In this document: in pieces, positions 10,926 through 21,506 of the stretch
Layout: each line of letters opens with the position of its first letter
Position numbering within the stretch: the first letter of the stretch is position 1
Assembly (NCBI GenBank): GCA_034770075.1
Contig: CM068380.1
Location: 30,008,005-30,072,004, forward strand
Source of the DNA: Aralia elata
Taxonomy: Eukaryota > Streptophyta > Magnoliopsida > Apiales > Araliaceae
Reading direction: 5' to 3'
DNA: 64,000 nucleotides
The notes under the pieces: generated by a model
The model's input: only the letters and a program-made list of their open reading frames with translations
Told to the model about the DNA's origin: nothing
The model's database searches: none
Translations under genes and position numbers: made by a program

Positions 10926-11843
10926 CTAGATCTTTAACTTCTCATAGACCCCTCTCTCATCCCACCATAACTCCAGATTCATGCTAACTCTGATGTCAAA
11001 TAGAGCTTTACTAATGACATGACTACGAATTAGGCAGGGGATTGCAAAACTACCCGGATCTTTGAGCTTCGGCGGAAAAGGTACATGGGGCACTAACAAA
11101 ATCGGTACATCAGCGTCAAAACTAACAGCTAGATCTTCTTCGGCTGTATTTTTTTGATCCCCACTATTCTCCTCCATATCAGAATTATCATCAATTAGCA
11201 CGTCCGGTTGCAGCTTTGGCGCGGGCAATCCATCAGTCTCGAGAACAACGTCACTGGGCCATGCGCAATGATAACTATTCTTGAAGGCGTTGATAAGTTG
11301 TCCGATCTGGTTCTCAAGATTTCGAATTGACACTGCTTGGCTTTTTATATTTAAATCCACTAAGTTCAACAGCTAATCTTGATCACTCATTCTTTTGTCC
11401 GTAGCTGTAATAACCTTCACCAAGGCCTCCTCCAAACTCAGTTTCCTTTCTTCTTCATGTAGATAGGCTGAATCCTGAAATTATGGAGTGTATGATTGGC
11501 TTAGAGCAAAGATTTGAACTTGATATTTATGGCTCCATAAAAAATCCGGATGATACCCCCAATCTTGATTATAGTTGTTGGGATAGGCATAACTATTAGG
11601 GTAATCGCCGAATTTGCCACCATACTGCATCGACTTAAAATTGATGGCGCATTGATGACTCGGATGATTTTCAGCATAATAATCACAAATTACCACCATA
11701 CTTTCAATACGTTGTACTGCAAAAGCGTCAATCATCCTCGAAAGTGTCTCAATTTGTGCTGACAATTCATCGAATTCATAAATCCCTGTCGCTCTTGGCT
11801 GAATCATTCTCGTATAAGGCCATTGATAGTCGTAGTTAGCCAT
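10926..11843 (-). pseudogene. Athila gag C-terminal/protease start fragment
   Basis: Translation from ATG at 11843 gives MANYDYQWPY, a zinc-knuckle relic CDYYAENHPSHQC (one Cys changed to Tyr), and the SMQYGGKFGDYPN stretch typical of Athila gag. The same frame continues past TAA at 11481-11483 and a TAG near 11376 into SIRNLENQIGQL and FPPKLKDPGSFAIPC, the start of the protease. The protease motif expected as CDLGAS(I/M)NL is degraded to FDIRVSMNL. After about 10980 the frame changes to sequence ending YEKLKI, unlike protease; this looks like the edge of a large internal deletion. The capsid part upstream is absent. Confidence 0.7.
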
Positions 11844-11957
11844 GGTGTACCTAAAAAGAGAGAAATATAGGACGAGAATTAAAATAAAAACAAAATGATT
11901 AAATTAAGACTAATTTGATTGAAGCTAATGATGGCAAAAATTATTAAACTAATTCTC

Positions 11958-12230
11958 GTATAAACCCATAGTTTTGAGCAATGCTTTTAGAATCATGATG
12001 GTGATCATGATAATGAGATCTAAATTCTAGATAGCTTACAAACTAAAATCGTTCCTAATCGTTGGATTACTAAAAGGGGATTAGTGAATCCGGATAGATT
12101 AGTACATACGTTGCTTGCTCTTAGGAAGAGGATAATTGATCTCATAATCTATTTGCCTAAATTTATACTGGCAAAATACGCAAGTATACGCAGTCCACAA
12201 GTAATAAAGTTATAAGAGAGTGTCGAACCC
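11958..12230 (-). repeat. Athila 5' LTR fragment
   Basis: This is nearly identical to 7392-7664, differing by a handful of substitutions. It is the U5 side of the right-hand LTR of the deletion derivative. It stops within the GTCGAACCC block, where TGATAAGTGC of the next element begins. No convincing primer site was found in the adjoining 11844-11957, so that part is decayed or deleted. Confidence 0.8.
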
Positions 12231-12404
12231 TGATAAGTGCATATTATTCATTTATTTTTATTCCTTTATATTTAGTTTATTGCATGTTTTATTGTGTATA
12301 TGCACTTATTAGGTTGTTTATTGATTTCAGGAGAATTCAGAGTCAAAAGTGGAAAAAGATGGAAATCGAAGCTAAAACGAGAAAAAGTTGAAAAGTTGAG
12401 GTTC

Positions 12405-12555
12405 TCGACCAGGCGAGAACTTTGTACTGGATTTTCTTGCCCCGGTGAGAAATGCTCTGCCCGTTTTCGCCCCAGCCGATCCAGAGCTCGCCCCGGCCCA
12501 GACTTTTCTGGAGTTTCTCGCTCAGTACAAAAATACTAGCCCCGGCGAGAAAGGC
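12405..12555 (+). repeat. GC-rich motif cluster upstream of TATA
   Basis: Five or six degenerate copies of GCCCCGGCGAGAA (such as GCCCCGGTGAGAA, CGCCCCGGCCC) lie 100-250 bp upstream of the TATA box at 12656. Surrounding LTR is AT-rich. Confidence 0.65.
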
Positions 12556-12655
12556 GGAGTTGACCAAGTTTGACCAGCTTTGACTTTTTGTAATTTTTGA
12601 GGATTTCTATTTCAGATTGGATTCTTAATTCTTGGACACTTAGGATATTATCGAC

Positions 12656-12664
12656 TATAAATAG
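12656..12664 (+). promoter_or_regulatory. TATA box of Athila LTR
   Basis: TATAAATAG is the likely core promoter of the LTR, with the GC-motif cluster upstream. AACCCTAA, a telo-box-like motif common in plant promoters, lies about 45 bp downstream. Confidence 0.7.
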
Positions 12665-13522
12665 ATGTTTTTAATTTATTATTAGGGATTCTTGACAACT
12701 ACAATTGTAACCCTAATTGGAGGAGATTGAAGGCATGTCAGGCTAACTCTTACTTTTAGTTCTAAAGGGAGGTGAAACCTTATTTACAAGTAATTGATTG
12801 ATCAAGTTTTATTCTCTATTCCTTCTTGCATGAAACTTATTCTGATAATCTATTTCAATTGTTTGAATGCTAATTGATTTTATTAATTTAATATGGCCAA
12901 TTGGATTAGTTTGATCATTAACATTTGCTAGATTAAGGAGTAATATTACGTGTAATTGATAGTATTCCTTGTCACCAGTAGCAATTAGTAATATTAATTG
13001 TGTCAGAACTTTTGCTTATTACTAAGGTTTTCATGAAGCAAGTTAAATAAACCGAGCTTGTGTGTGTTTATTGCTTGAATTAGCCTAATTCTCTAGCCCT
13101 TAATGTTGCTGTCACATTAAACCTAAAGAGCTTGTTTTAGCTTATATGATAGTTAGAATCTGGTAAAGAGCTTGTTTTATTCAGTGAATACCTAAGGAGA
13201 ATTTTAGATAGCAGAGCTTATTTTTATCTAGGGCTAATAGTTTCATTGAAGGATAAGTAATAATAATTGGGTTGATTAATTACTGTGATTTGGTGGATCT
13301 GAACTAAAGAACTGAACTTGTTTATTTATTGGTTAAGCTTATTACTCGCTTTTGTTTAGTTAGATAATTGATTTTCAAAACCCCCCATCTTTTGTCATTG
13401 AATAGATTTTAAAACATGTACTCCCTGTGGGATCGATCCTTGCTTACTACTGTGCTAATTGTTGAATTTGAGAATAGAAAGTGAGGTTAATTTAGGAGTG
13501 TTAAACGACAGCTCCCAAATTT

Positions 13523-13540
13523 TGGTGTCGTTGTCGGGGA
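13523..13540 (+). promoter_or_regulatory. Primer binding site, tRNA-Asp type
   Basis: TGGTGTCGTTGTCGGGGA differs from the Athila site TGGCGCCGTTGCCGGGGA, complementary to the 3' end of tRNA-Asp, by C-to-T changes only. It directly follows the LTR. Confidence 0.85.
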
Positions 13541-13611
13541 GTAAAACGGTTGTTTTTATCTATTCTTTGTTTGTTTTTATTTCTTTTTATTTCTTTTGTT
13601 TTTTTTAGTTT

Positions 13612-15119
13612 ATGACTCGATCCTCTCAAGTTGTTACAGATTTTGATCCAGAGATCGAGCGAACTGCAAGAAGGCTGAGAAAGGAAAATCGTACAGCTCG
13701 ACAGTCTACTACAGATCAAGAGGAACATTGTGCTCCATCACCGGGATTGAACATAAAACTTGAATTACTAGCCAACCACTCATCAACTGATTCCAAAAAA
13801 GAAGAGGAGATGGCACTTCAAAACAATAACATGACTTTAAAGGAGTTGGCAACTCCTAATTTAAACCAACAACCTCTTTGTATTGAATATCCTACCTTAG
13901 ATGCTGCGTTTGAGCTTAAATCTGGACTAATCCATTTGTTATCTACTTTTCGTGGTCTTACAGGTGAGGACCCGTACAAACACCTGAAAGAATTCCATGT
14001 GGTATGTTCTACCATGAAGCCACACGGGATTACCGAAGAACAGATTAAGTTGAGAGCCTTCCCTTTCTCATTAGCGGATCTAGCCAAGGATTGGTTGTAT
14101 TACATGCCGGCAGGTTCAATACGATCATGGAATGACATGAAGAAGTTATTCTTGGAGAAATATTTCCCTGCTTCAAGAGTGGCTAATATCAGGAAAGAGA
14201 TGTATGGAATAAGGCAATTCAGTGGGGAGACACTCTACGAATACTGGGAAAGATTCAAAAAGCTCTGCTCAAGCTGTCCACCTCACCAAATAGATGACCA
14301 ACATTTGATACAATATTTCTATGAAGGGTTGGTGCCAATGGACAAAAGTATGATAGATGCGGCAAGCGGAGGAGCTCTAGTTGACAAGACCCCAGAAGCT
14401 GTGAGGAATCTAATTGCAAATATGGCTGCAAATTCACAACAATATAGAACACGAGCAAGTCATGCACCAACAAGGGTAAATGAGGTGAGCACGTGCACTC
14501 ATGATCAACAAATTGCGGAATTGACTGCTATGGTTAGACAGTTGGCTGCAGGGAGCATGCCAGTTGGAAAGACATGTGGGATATGTTTACAATCAGGTCA
14601 TACTACAGATGCATGCCTAACTTTGCAAGATGACGAGGCTATACAACAAGCCAATGCAATGGGGAATTACCAACCACAACCACCGAAAAAGTATGATCCC
14701 TACTCAAATACCTACAACCCAGGGTGGAGGGATCATCCCAATCCAAGTTATGGAGGAAATCGACCACCTGCATAACCTGTCTATCCAGTTAGGTAGCAAG
14801 GCTATCAACAGGCTCAACCTCAATATCAGCCCAAGCAAGCAGCCCCTACAAGTTCTGGAATGTCCATAGAAGACATGTTCAAGGCATTCATGAATCAAAC
14901 CCAGCAGTTCATGGATCAAACTCAGCAGTTCCAGCAGGAAACTAGAACGTCAGTACAAGATTTAAGAAACCAAGTGGGGCAACTTACGACTATAGTAGGG
15001 AGGTTGGATTCTCAAGGATCAGGAAAATTGCCATCTCAAACAATTGTCAACCCGAGGGAAAATGCTAGCGCCATCACATTGAAGAGTGGAAAGCAGTTAA
15101 CGACTCCCCAAGCTACTGT
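13612..15119 (+). pseudogene. Athila gag pseudogene
   Basis: ATG at 13612 opens MTRSSQVV, a typical Athila gag start. An uninterrupted frame runs 387 codons through the capsid-like region (FPFSLADLAKDWLYYMPAG, LFLEKYFPASR, LYEYWERFKKLCSSCP) and a zinc knuckle CGICLQSGHTTDAC. TAA at 14773-14775 and a TAG about 36 bases later interrupt a glutamine-rich stretch; both fit CAA/CAG decay. The same frame then continues to the FMNQTQQFMDQ and DLRNQVGQL coiled region and ITLKSGKQL until an LTR cuts it at 15120. Gag forms the virus-like particle; protease and later genes are lost from the window. Confidence 0.85.
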
Positions 15120-16060
15120 TGTGACGCCCCCAAATCTCTACACTCCCCTGTAGTAGATCTGGTGCTCACGTGAAACTATACAACTATAAATATTCAATAA
15201 AATATGACTTCTATCTATCCAAGGTTCATAGTATCCCATAACAGATAATAGTTCTCGTCAGAACGTTATCCGTGTTTGGATACTCTCACTTGGATGTATA
15301 GATTCATATCTTGTAGATATCTCTTTCATATCAATAGTTCCTATCTATCTGACATTCACAATATCAATGATAAGATTCTCCCTAGGACTGAGGGGCGCAT
15401 TCCGGTAAAGATGGCACCTTACCGGCGCTCATTAACTGTAACCCCAGAGCTTATAGGACTTTCAACATCATTTAAATACCCTCATTCAGATGTATAGTTC
15501 GTATAGATACTGTATCTAACTTAGTACAACTATGCTAAATAAAACAAAGATCAGAGTATAACGCAATATATGAAATAAAGGATCATAATATATTACATAT
15601 CATTTGGTTCGATTACATTGTTCTCAGTACTAAGTTCTTACAACAAAAGCCTTTAAAAGACTTAGATTATTCAAAAGAAGTTAATAAAACTAGTAAACGT
15701 GTCCTTTCCCTTTATCTATCCCAGAAGTACCAGAGATATCATTTAAAGCTGCAAAAGAAGATATGCGCAAGAATGAGCTACAAATGCTCAACAAGTTCAT
15801 TTGAAAATGTAAACACAATGTGTTTGATTTGAAAGATGTCAATGATGTATACTGAGGGTTCTGTACATGAACCATATATTTCATTTAGTTCTATCAGTCT
15901 TTAATGACTTAGAACCATTTGAGTTTTGGATATCTGGTAGGTGATCAGCCTCACCAATATCCTAGGAGTATTCATATCATCCTACCATTTGTGGTCAATA
16001 TATAATCGACATTTATTGGCCTTCCTATGAAGGCATTTCCATTTACTCAGTATAAGATGT
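15120..16060 (+). repeat. LTR start of another gypsy element
   Basis: It begins TGTGACGCCCCCAAATC, a start I associate with Tekay-group LTRs, exactly at the break in Athila gag. No gene is seen in its 941 bp; short frames are unsupported. It is cut at 16061 by TGTCGACGCC of Tat element C. Lineage is inferred from the terminus only. Confidence 0.6.
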
Positions 16061-16354
16061 TGTCGACGCCGGGAGGGATCGCTTCTTTAGCGATATTTAG
16101 TCCTTTCCAATTTCAGCCTTTTGATTAGATGATTTTTTGGAAAAGGTCGGCATTAATGTCGACAGGGTTTTGAAAGATCATTTTTTATGATGAGCCAATT
16201 AACCAGAGTCGCCAGTTGGTATATTTGAAATGGATGTACCAACTCATCTGAGTTTCATTTTTTTTTATAAATCGCTGGCTCATATGTGACTCAGAATTAA
16301 TTGGTCTGCAAACCGAGATTGATAGAGTTCGGGGGCTTGCTTAAGCGAGGGGAA

Positions 16355-16389
16355 GGTGTTAGGCACCCCTCGACTTCCGTGAAACACGG
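16355..16389 (-). other. Twin hairpins near the LTR U5 end
   Basis: GGTGTTAGGCACC and CCGTGAAACACGG are two short perfect stem-loops 9 bp apart. The pair is conserved at 21799-21833, 37201-37235 and 58004-58037, and with one stem base changed at 40136-40170. In element orientation they lie near the LTR 3' end and so probably in the RNA leader. Confidence 0.7.
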
Positions 16390-16430
16390 TTACCGCAATC
16401 TTGATACTTTCCTATCCTTTAATTCATGAA

Positions 16431-16461
16431 ATGTGTATGTGTGCGTGTGTGTGTGTGCGCC
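16431..16461. repeat. GT/GC microsatellite in Tat LTR
   Basis: An alternating GT/GC tract is present at the same place in every Tat LTR here (also about 21878-21906, 37280-37311, 40214-40251 and 58082-58119), with different lengths in each. Confidence 0.85.
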
Positions 16462-18079
16462 TATATAAATGTGGTGGTGAGTTTGCATGAAGAAACCAAT
16501 TGGGTTTTCGAAAAAGTCGTGTTTTTCTTTTTGGGAATGCTTTAGAATGTCCTTCGGTTTGTACGAGAAAGCTTTATGAGAAAAATGTTTGATTTTAATT
16601 GTTAAAACGGTGAGATTGCATTAGGTGTCGTTTTGGCAAAACAAGAGTTTTCTAAACCTTTGTCAAAATAGGAATCTAGATCTATACGTTGCTTTCATAA
16701 CTCAAATGATGGGCAACCTCTAGGATCTCTTTAACCCTATGCACAAGGATTTAATAAAACATTATTTATTTTTATAAAACCATTTTTGTGATGTTTGAAA
16801 ACGATTTCTTTCTTTTGCCTTCTCGTTAAAATAGAAATCAACATTCCTTAGCACCCCAAATTTCTTATCCTCGTGATGCTACTAACCTAGTTTGATTTAT
16901 TTTATGAAGATCTTTATCGCTTAGCTTTGAAATCCCTTTTTGGTGTTACAATTCAAATCAAACATTATAATGCGTAGGGGATTATTCACGGGCATGTAAG
17001 CCATCAAAATAACCCCGAACGCCCACAATCACATATTTTCACTATGATGGGGCCTTAAACACGATTCTCGCCTTGGCGTCGCTTTAAGGCCCGACGATTA
17101 CATACTTACAAATGAAAACTACATAGCTTCTACTACTTATATCAAAAGATGTCCATCATCGAATTTGGACCACGGGGTCGCATTCCTAGGCTCACATCCA
17201 AAATGGCCAAACAAACACAATATCCTAAAATGGCAATCTAAACAAACTAGGCCCAATAAATCATCATAACAAGCTAAATTAATTCGCTAAATGGACATCC
17301 TCGGGTCATTAGGAAGCATTTAGTTCCATGGGAACCTTCACTAATGGTCCCTAATCCATGTATCCACAACAATATACAAGAAAAATTACATTCCACGTAA
17401 CCCAATTGACAAGAACATTAACAAAATGATACACAAAAATTGCTATAGAAATGGTCTTTTCACCTTGCAAATAATCCTCACAATATGTATGAACTTGTAT
17501 ATTGAGTAGAGTAGAAAATATATGGTATATAATCTTACACAAAAGATATAATTCCTCACTTTTTTCTCTCTTTTCTCTCTATTTTTCTTGCAAATTTCTG
17601 CTATTTTTCCCTCTTTTCCGAGCTGCTGCTCATTTCCTTTCTTTCTCTCTCGAACCTCCTGTATGCTGAATGAGGGATGAGTGAAATAGGCTGGCCAGAG
17701 CCAGCCGCAGATGGATCTGCGGCTGGCCACCACCCCTCCACTCAGCTGATTTTCGGTTTTCGTATTTCGAGTTTCGTGTGGCTAGCTGGCTTGACTTTCT
17801 CGATTTTCGTGCTACGCCTCGATTCTCGTGTCGTGACGTCGGTTCTTGCCGACAGGCTCGTATTTTGCAGTCCAAGAATTACTAGGAGACGTGCCACATC
17901 ATTCGGGAATGCTTATTTCGGACGGCCTTGTTGTCATGTTGGTTTTGATTTGCAAATCGTCGTGGTGGCATCGAGTGTTCGTACTCGCGCCCATCCTTCG
18001 CTCTCGTAGGCTGGCTCAATGGACGAATTTGCCCTCCTGTCAAGGTTAGTATACGAAATGCAAAATTTGGGTGTCTACA

Positions 18080-18094
18080 ACTGCCCCTCTTTAT
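18080..18094 (-). promoter_or_regulatory. Polypurine tract of Tat element C
   Basis: The minus strand reads AAAGAGGGGCAG directly before the TGTAGACACC LTR start. The same tract is at 23576-23590 (A), 41819-41832 (B, beside a truncated LTR) and 61486-61500. Confidence 0.8.
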
Positions 18095-18285
18095 CATGTT
18101 TATGAACTGTTAAATGAAATGAACAGGATAAAGAAATAGACAGCCGATGCATGAATGACAGTGCACAAGAATGACATACATACATGATGCAACACATGCA
18201 ACTTATGATGCAACGCAAGATGTAAGGCATGCAAAACATTCGTAAAGGTGTTAATGCATCAATCCCTAACCGCATTGTTAGTCGT

Positions 18286-19400
18286 CGGGTTTCGCCTTCC
18301 AATTGATCGTCTCGTTTACGCCGGGTCTCGTATCCGGTCGTTAGTCTCGTGATCACCGGGTCTCGTATCCTGTTGATCGCCTCGTCTGCGCCGGGTCTCG
18401 TATCCGGTCGCTCGTTTCGTAATCACCGGGTCTCGTATCCGGTTGATTGTCCTGTCGGGGCTGGGTCTCGTATCCGGTCACCCATTTCGTGATCACCGGG
18501 TCTCGTATCCGATCGATCGTCTCGTCGGGGCCGGGTCTCGTATCCGGTCACCCATCTCGTAATCACCGGGTCTCGTATCCGGTTGATTGTCTCGTCGGGG
18601 CCGGGTCTCGTATCCGGTCACCCATCTCGTAATCGCCAGGTCTCGTATCCGGTCGATCGTCTTGTCGAGGCCGGGTCTCGTATCCGGTCACCCATCTCGT
18701 AATCATCGGGTCTCGTATCCAGTCGATCGTCTTGTCGGGGTCGGGTCTCGTATCCGGTCACCCATCTCGTAATCACCGGGTCTCGTATCCGGTTGATTGT
18801 CTTGTCAGGGCCGGGTCTCGTATCCGGTCACCCAACTCGTAATCGCCGGGTCTCGTATCCGGTCGATCGTCTTGTCGGGGCCGGGTCTCGTATCCGGTCA
18901 CCCATCTCGTAATCGCCGGGTCTCGTATCCGGTCGATCGTCTTGTCGGAGCCGGGTCTCGTATCCGGTCACCCATCTCGTAATCGCCGGGTCTCGTATCC
19001 GGTCGTTCGTCTTGTCAGGGCCGGGTCTCGTATCCGGTCACCCAGCTCGTAATCGCCAGGTCTCGTATCCGGTCGATCGTCTTGTCGGGGCCGGGTCTCG
19101 TATCCGGTCACCCATCTCGTAATCGTCGGGTCTCGTATCCGGTCGATCGTCTTGTCGGGGTCGGGTCTCGTATCCGGTCACCCATCTCGTAATCGCCGGG
19201 TCTCGTATCTGGTCAATCGTCTTGTCGGGGCTGGGTCTCGTATCCGGTCACCCATCTCGTAATCGCCGGGTCTCGTATCCGGTCGATCGTCTTATGAGTG
19301 TCGGGTCTCGTATCCGGTCGCTCATCTCGTAATAGCCGGGTCTCGTATCCGGTCGATTGTCTTGTGAGTGCTGGGTCTCGTATCCGGTCGCTCGTCGAAT
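18286..19400. repeat. 35-bp minisatellite, 70-bp dimer, in element C
   Basis: CCGGGTCTCGTATCCGGT recurs every 35 bp, about 31 times. Alternate monomers differ (one followed by CACCCATCTCGTAATC, the next by CGATCGTCTTGTCGGGG), giving a 70-bp higher-order unit, about 16 copies. Each monomer core is flanked by CCGG. The array lies between the polypurine tract and the antisense gene promoter; in element orientation it is 3' untranslated sequence, a place where Tat elements are known to carry tandem repeats. Open frames across it are artefacts of period 35. Confidence 0.95.
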
Positions 19401-19515
19401 TGAGAAGCCGAGTTCGATGCCCGATTCATCAAAATCTTGCATTTTATTACCCAATTATGAGTCAAACGGGCATTAGATTCGATTAAGCTTGCAATGGACA
19501 GGGGGGAATCATTGG

Positions 19516-19693
19516 GCCCAGCCGCAGATGGATCTGCGGCCAAGATCCGGGCTTTAAGCGGCCAGCCGCTTCCCAGATCTGTCACTTTCATTCGTACCCC
19601 CACACGATTTTCACACCTTTGCACGTCCTTTTTGCCGAATTTTCCAATCTTCTCGCAAAAACCGCTCCGGTTAGATCGATCTACGAACTACAA
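19516..19693 (+). promoter_or_regulatory. Antisense gene promoter and 5' exon, element C
   Basis: The palindrome CCGCAGATGGATCTGCGG (about 19518-19535) is followed about 17 bp later by CTTTAAG, a TATA-like box, then a pyrimidine-rich leader ending ACAA with GTAAC at 19694. The same layout is in A and B. The donor pairs with TTCCAG at 20151-20156 to define a 463-bp 5' leader intron, 2 bp before the start codon. Confidence 0.5.
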
Positions 19694-20158
19694 GTAACAC
19701 TTTAACGGATTGTTTTCCAATTTCGTCAATGTTTTGCTATACATTTGCTATTTTGCATGCTTAGAGATATAAATGTATGCTTTGAAATGTTATGCCATGT
19801 ATTATTGCATGTATATGCTATGTATCAATTGTGCAAGTCATATTTTATGCTCATGATGCGGTCCCACATATCTGTTGTTTCTTTTGAAAGAAAATCATGC
19901 ATTATGGTCCTTTTCATGTTGCAATTATTCATATAAATACAATTTTGACCTGTTGTGGCTTGGATTAGATTAAAAACATGCTTGGTTATGCATGAGATGC
20001 CCATTTTATAGACAAAACTCTGCCCATTTTTTTTTCATGCATATATAGTAAACATGCATCATGTTGCATTAGTTCTATGATGACGATATGAAATTGGAAT
20101 ATTTGTGACATAATTCAAAATAGAATTTACCTTCCTCTTCGCCTGTTCTATTCCAGCT

Positions 20159-21506
20159 ATGGATCCTGACGCTCCTAGTAGCTCCACCGCATCTCGTGCC
20201 TCGGGGGTTCGCCGCCGTATGTTTGCACCCGTCCCTGCTTTGCCTCGGGCCCGCCAGGCTCGCCGACTGGCGGAGGCTGTCATCCGGCCCGATCACCCTG
20301 ATGTTGAGGAGGCTGCTCTTCCGGACGTGGCGGTAGAGGGGCCATCCTCCAGCACACCAGCTCCATCTCCTCATCGCGCTTTATTTGGCGCCTCTGTGCA
20401 GATACCCGATCTATTGGGTCGGGACCTCAGTCGTCACCCCTCAACATCTCTTGTTGCTAATGAGGTATATTCAATTCTACTCTGCATTCATTCTCGATTT
20501 CTGTTCGTATCCGGACTGACCCATTAGTGATTGCCACAGGTGCCCGAGTTCACTCAGCCGAGGGGTAACTAGTTCAATATCTACTCCCTTTACACAGCCT
20601 TGCACAGTGATTACCGCACGGTGGTGGACTCTTGCGGTTTCCGCTCTTTCTTCACTATCATTCCCCATCAGTGCCTCTGGGGTTACATGAGGGCCTTATC
20701 CAAGCGATGGTTCCACCAGACCCAGTCCCTTCATCTCTTGGACTGCGAGGTCGTGCTGACTCCTTGGGACTGGAGGTACATTACTGGCATTGAGTTCACT
20801 GGATCCCGTGTCCCTCTGGATCTTGATATTACTCCAGCAGAGGTCCGAGCTTTACTGAGTTTCGCTGCCGATGACTGGGTCTTTAAGGCCCGCAGCATTC
20901 GGTCTGGAGCTTTGGCTGTTGACGCCGTTGGAGGCATATATGCGACGCCATTTCCAGCGGATCGAGCCACTCGTGATATACTGCTCCGACGTCTGTTCGT
21001 GACCATTATGAGGGGTTGTTTCTTAGGGAACAACTCCTCTACCATTCATTTCAGCGTCGTCGGAGCTGTCAAGGATGTAGACCGGATCGGCGACTATGAC
21101 TGGGGGTCCTTCACCTTTGCTTATTTCTTCCACGGTCTTCGTCTACGTTCGGAGGGACAGACAGATGCTTGGCTCGGCTTTTACCACTTCTTGCTGGTGA
21201 GCCCTCTTTTCCTCTTTTCTTACTGTACTTCCCTTCATTTCATTTCTCTTTTCTGCATTTGACGGTTACTCATGCCTTGCCTTGTTCCTGTTTACAGTTC
21301 TGGGCCTACGAGTGTCTTCCATGCCTGAGGCCTGTCACGACCTTCGGCCTAGATACCTACCCCAGGGGTCGTCGGTGGCATCACAACACTCTGGAGGAGG
21401 TCCCGGTGTCTGGCAGCTTTGCCCACTGCCGCATTCAGCTGGAGTTGATCACCGCTGCAGAGGTCGTCTGGACTCCTTATCTTTCTGAGCATCTGGCTGT
21501 GGGGTT
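20159..21506 (+). pseudogene. Antisense mobile-domain-like gene, element C, part 1
   Basis: Exon 1 (20159-20464, 102 codons, MDPDAPSSS start, Ser/Pro/Ala- and Arg-rich), intron 20465-20539, exon 2 (20540-21196, 219 codons), intron 21197-21297, and exon 3 from 21298. All junctions are phase 0 with GT-AG, at the same places as in A and B. Exon 2 carries the domain I assign to the plant mobile domain family (HQTQSLHLLDCEVVLTPWDW, GSRVPLD, RGCFLGNNSSTIHF). TAG at 20570-20572 replaces a Trp near the start of exon 2. Exon 3 is cut at 21506 by element A and resumes at 39042. It lies antisense to the host element's gag-pol. Confidence 0.75.
21502..21506. other. Target site duplication GGGTT, left
   Basis: GGGTT directly precedes the LTR of element A and recurs at 39037-39041 directly after its other LTR. 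Removing one copy plus the element matches the uninterrupted sequence in B at about 47270, confirming the insertion point. Confidence 0.95.

Larger units (their letters stand above)
7392..12230 (-). mobile_element. Athila deletion derivative, minus strand
   Basis: The two ends share a direct repeat (7392-7664 and 11958-12230), the inner parts of two LTRs. The left LTR is complete (7392-9343). The right LTR is cut at 12230 by an Athila LTR in plus orientation. Between them lie, in minus-strand order, a short leader (11844-11957), a gag/protease fragment (10926-11843), a conserved post-pol segment (about 10600-10925), noncoding 3' sequence, and a polypurine tract at 9344. RT, RNase H and integrase are missing, so the element is non-autonomous. 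Confidence 0.75.
12231..13517 (+). repeat. Athila 5' LTR, plus strand
   Basis: It starts TGATAAGTGCATATT, as Athila LTRs often do, and ends about 13510-13517 just before the primer site (the exact CA is uncertain). It contains a GC-motif cluster (12405-12555), TATAAATAG at 12656-12664, and the CCCTGTGGGATCGATCC block near 13424 that corresponds to the GTCGAACCCACAGGG block of the minus-strand Athila LTRs. No gene. Confidence 0.85.
12231..15119 (+). mobile_element. Athila element, 5' part, plus strand
   Basis: The order is 5' LTR, tRNA-Asp-type primer site, then gag. The element is broken at 15120, in the gag region, by the start of another LTR. Its remaining part is not in the window. It sits inside the LTR of the minus-strand Athila derivative, so it is the younger of the two. 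Confidence 0.85.
16061..18079 (-). repeat. Tat element C 3' LTR
   Basis: On the minus strand the LTR begins TGTAGACACCC (plus-strand end 18079) and ends GGCGTCGACA (plus-strand start 16061), termini typical of Ogre/Retand LTRs. It is 2019 bp and lies next to a polypurine tract. Landmarks shared with the LTRs of A and B: twin hairpins (16355-16389), a GT/GC microsatellite (about 16431-16461), and the palindrome at 17700-17728 upstream of a decayed TATA box. No gene. Confidence 0.85.

Noticed and set aside
15690..15884. Small minus-strand gene in the LTR start at 15120
   Set aside because: Sixty-odd codons, low complexity, no relatives recognised.
18447..18982. Repeat proteins (SYPVTHLVI-type) encoded by the minisatellite
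   Set aside because: A 35-bp period, not a multiple of three, with stops every 60 or so codons; the frames exist only because of repetition.
18286..19400. CRISPR-like regular array
   Set aside because: The spacing is regular but there are no unique spacers: both halves of the unit repeat. The context is a plant retrotransposon, so it is a minisatellite.
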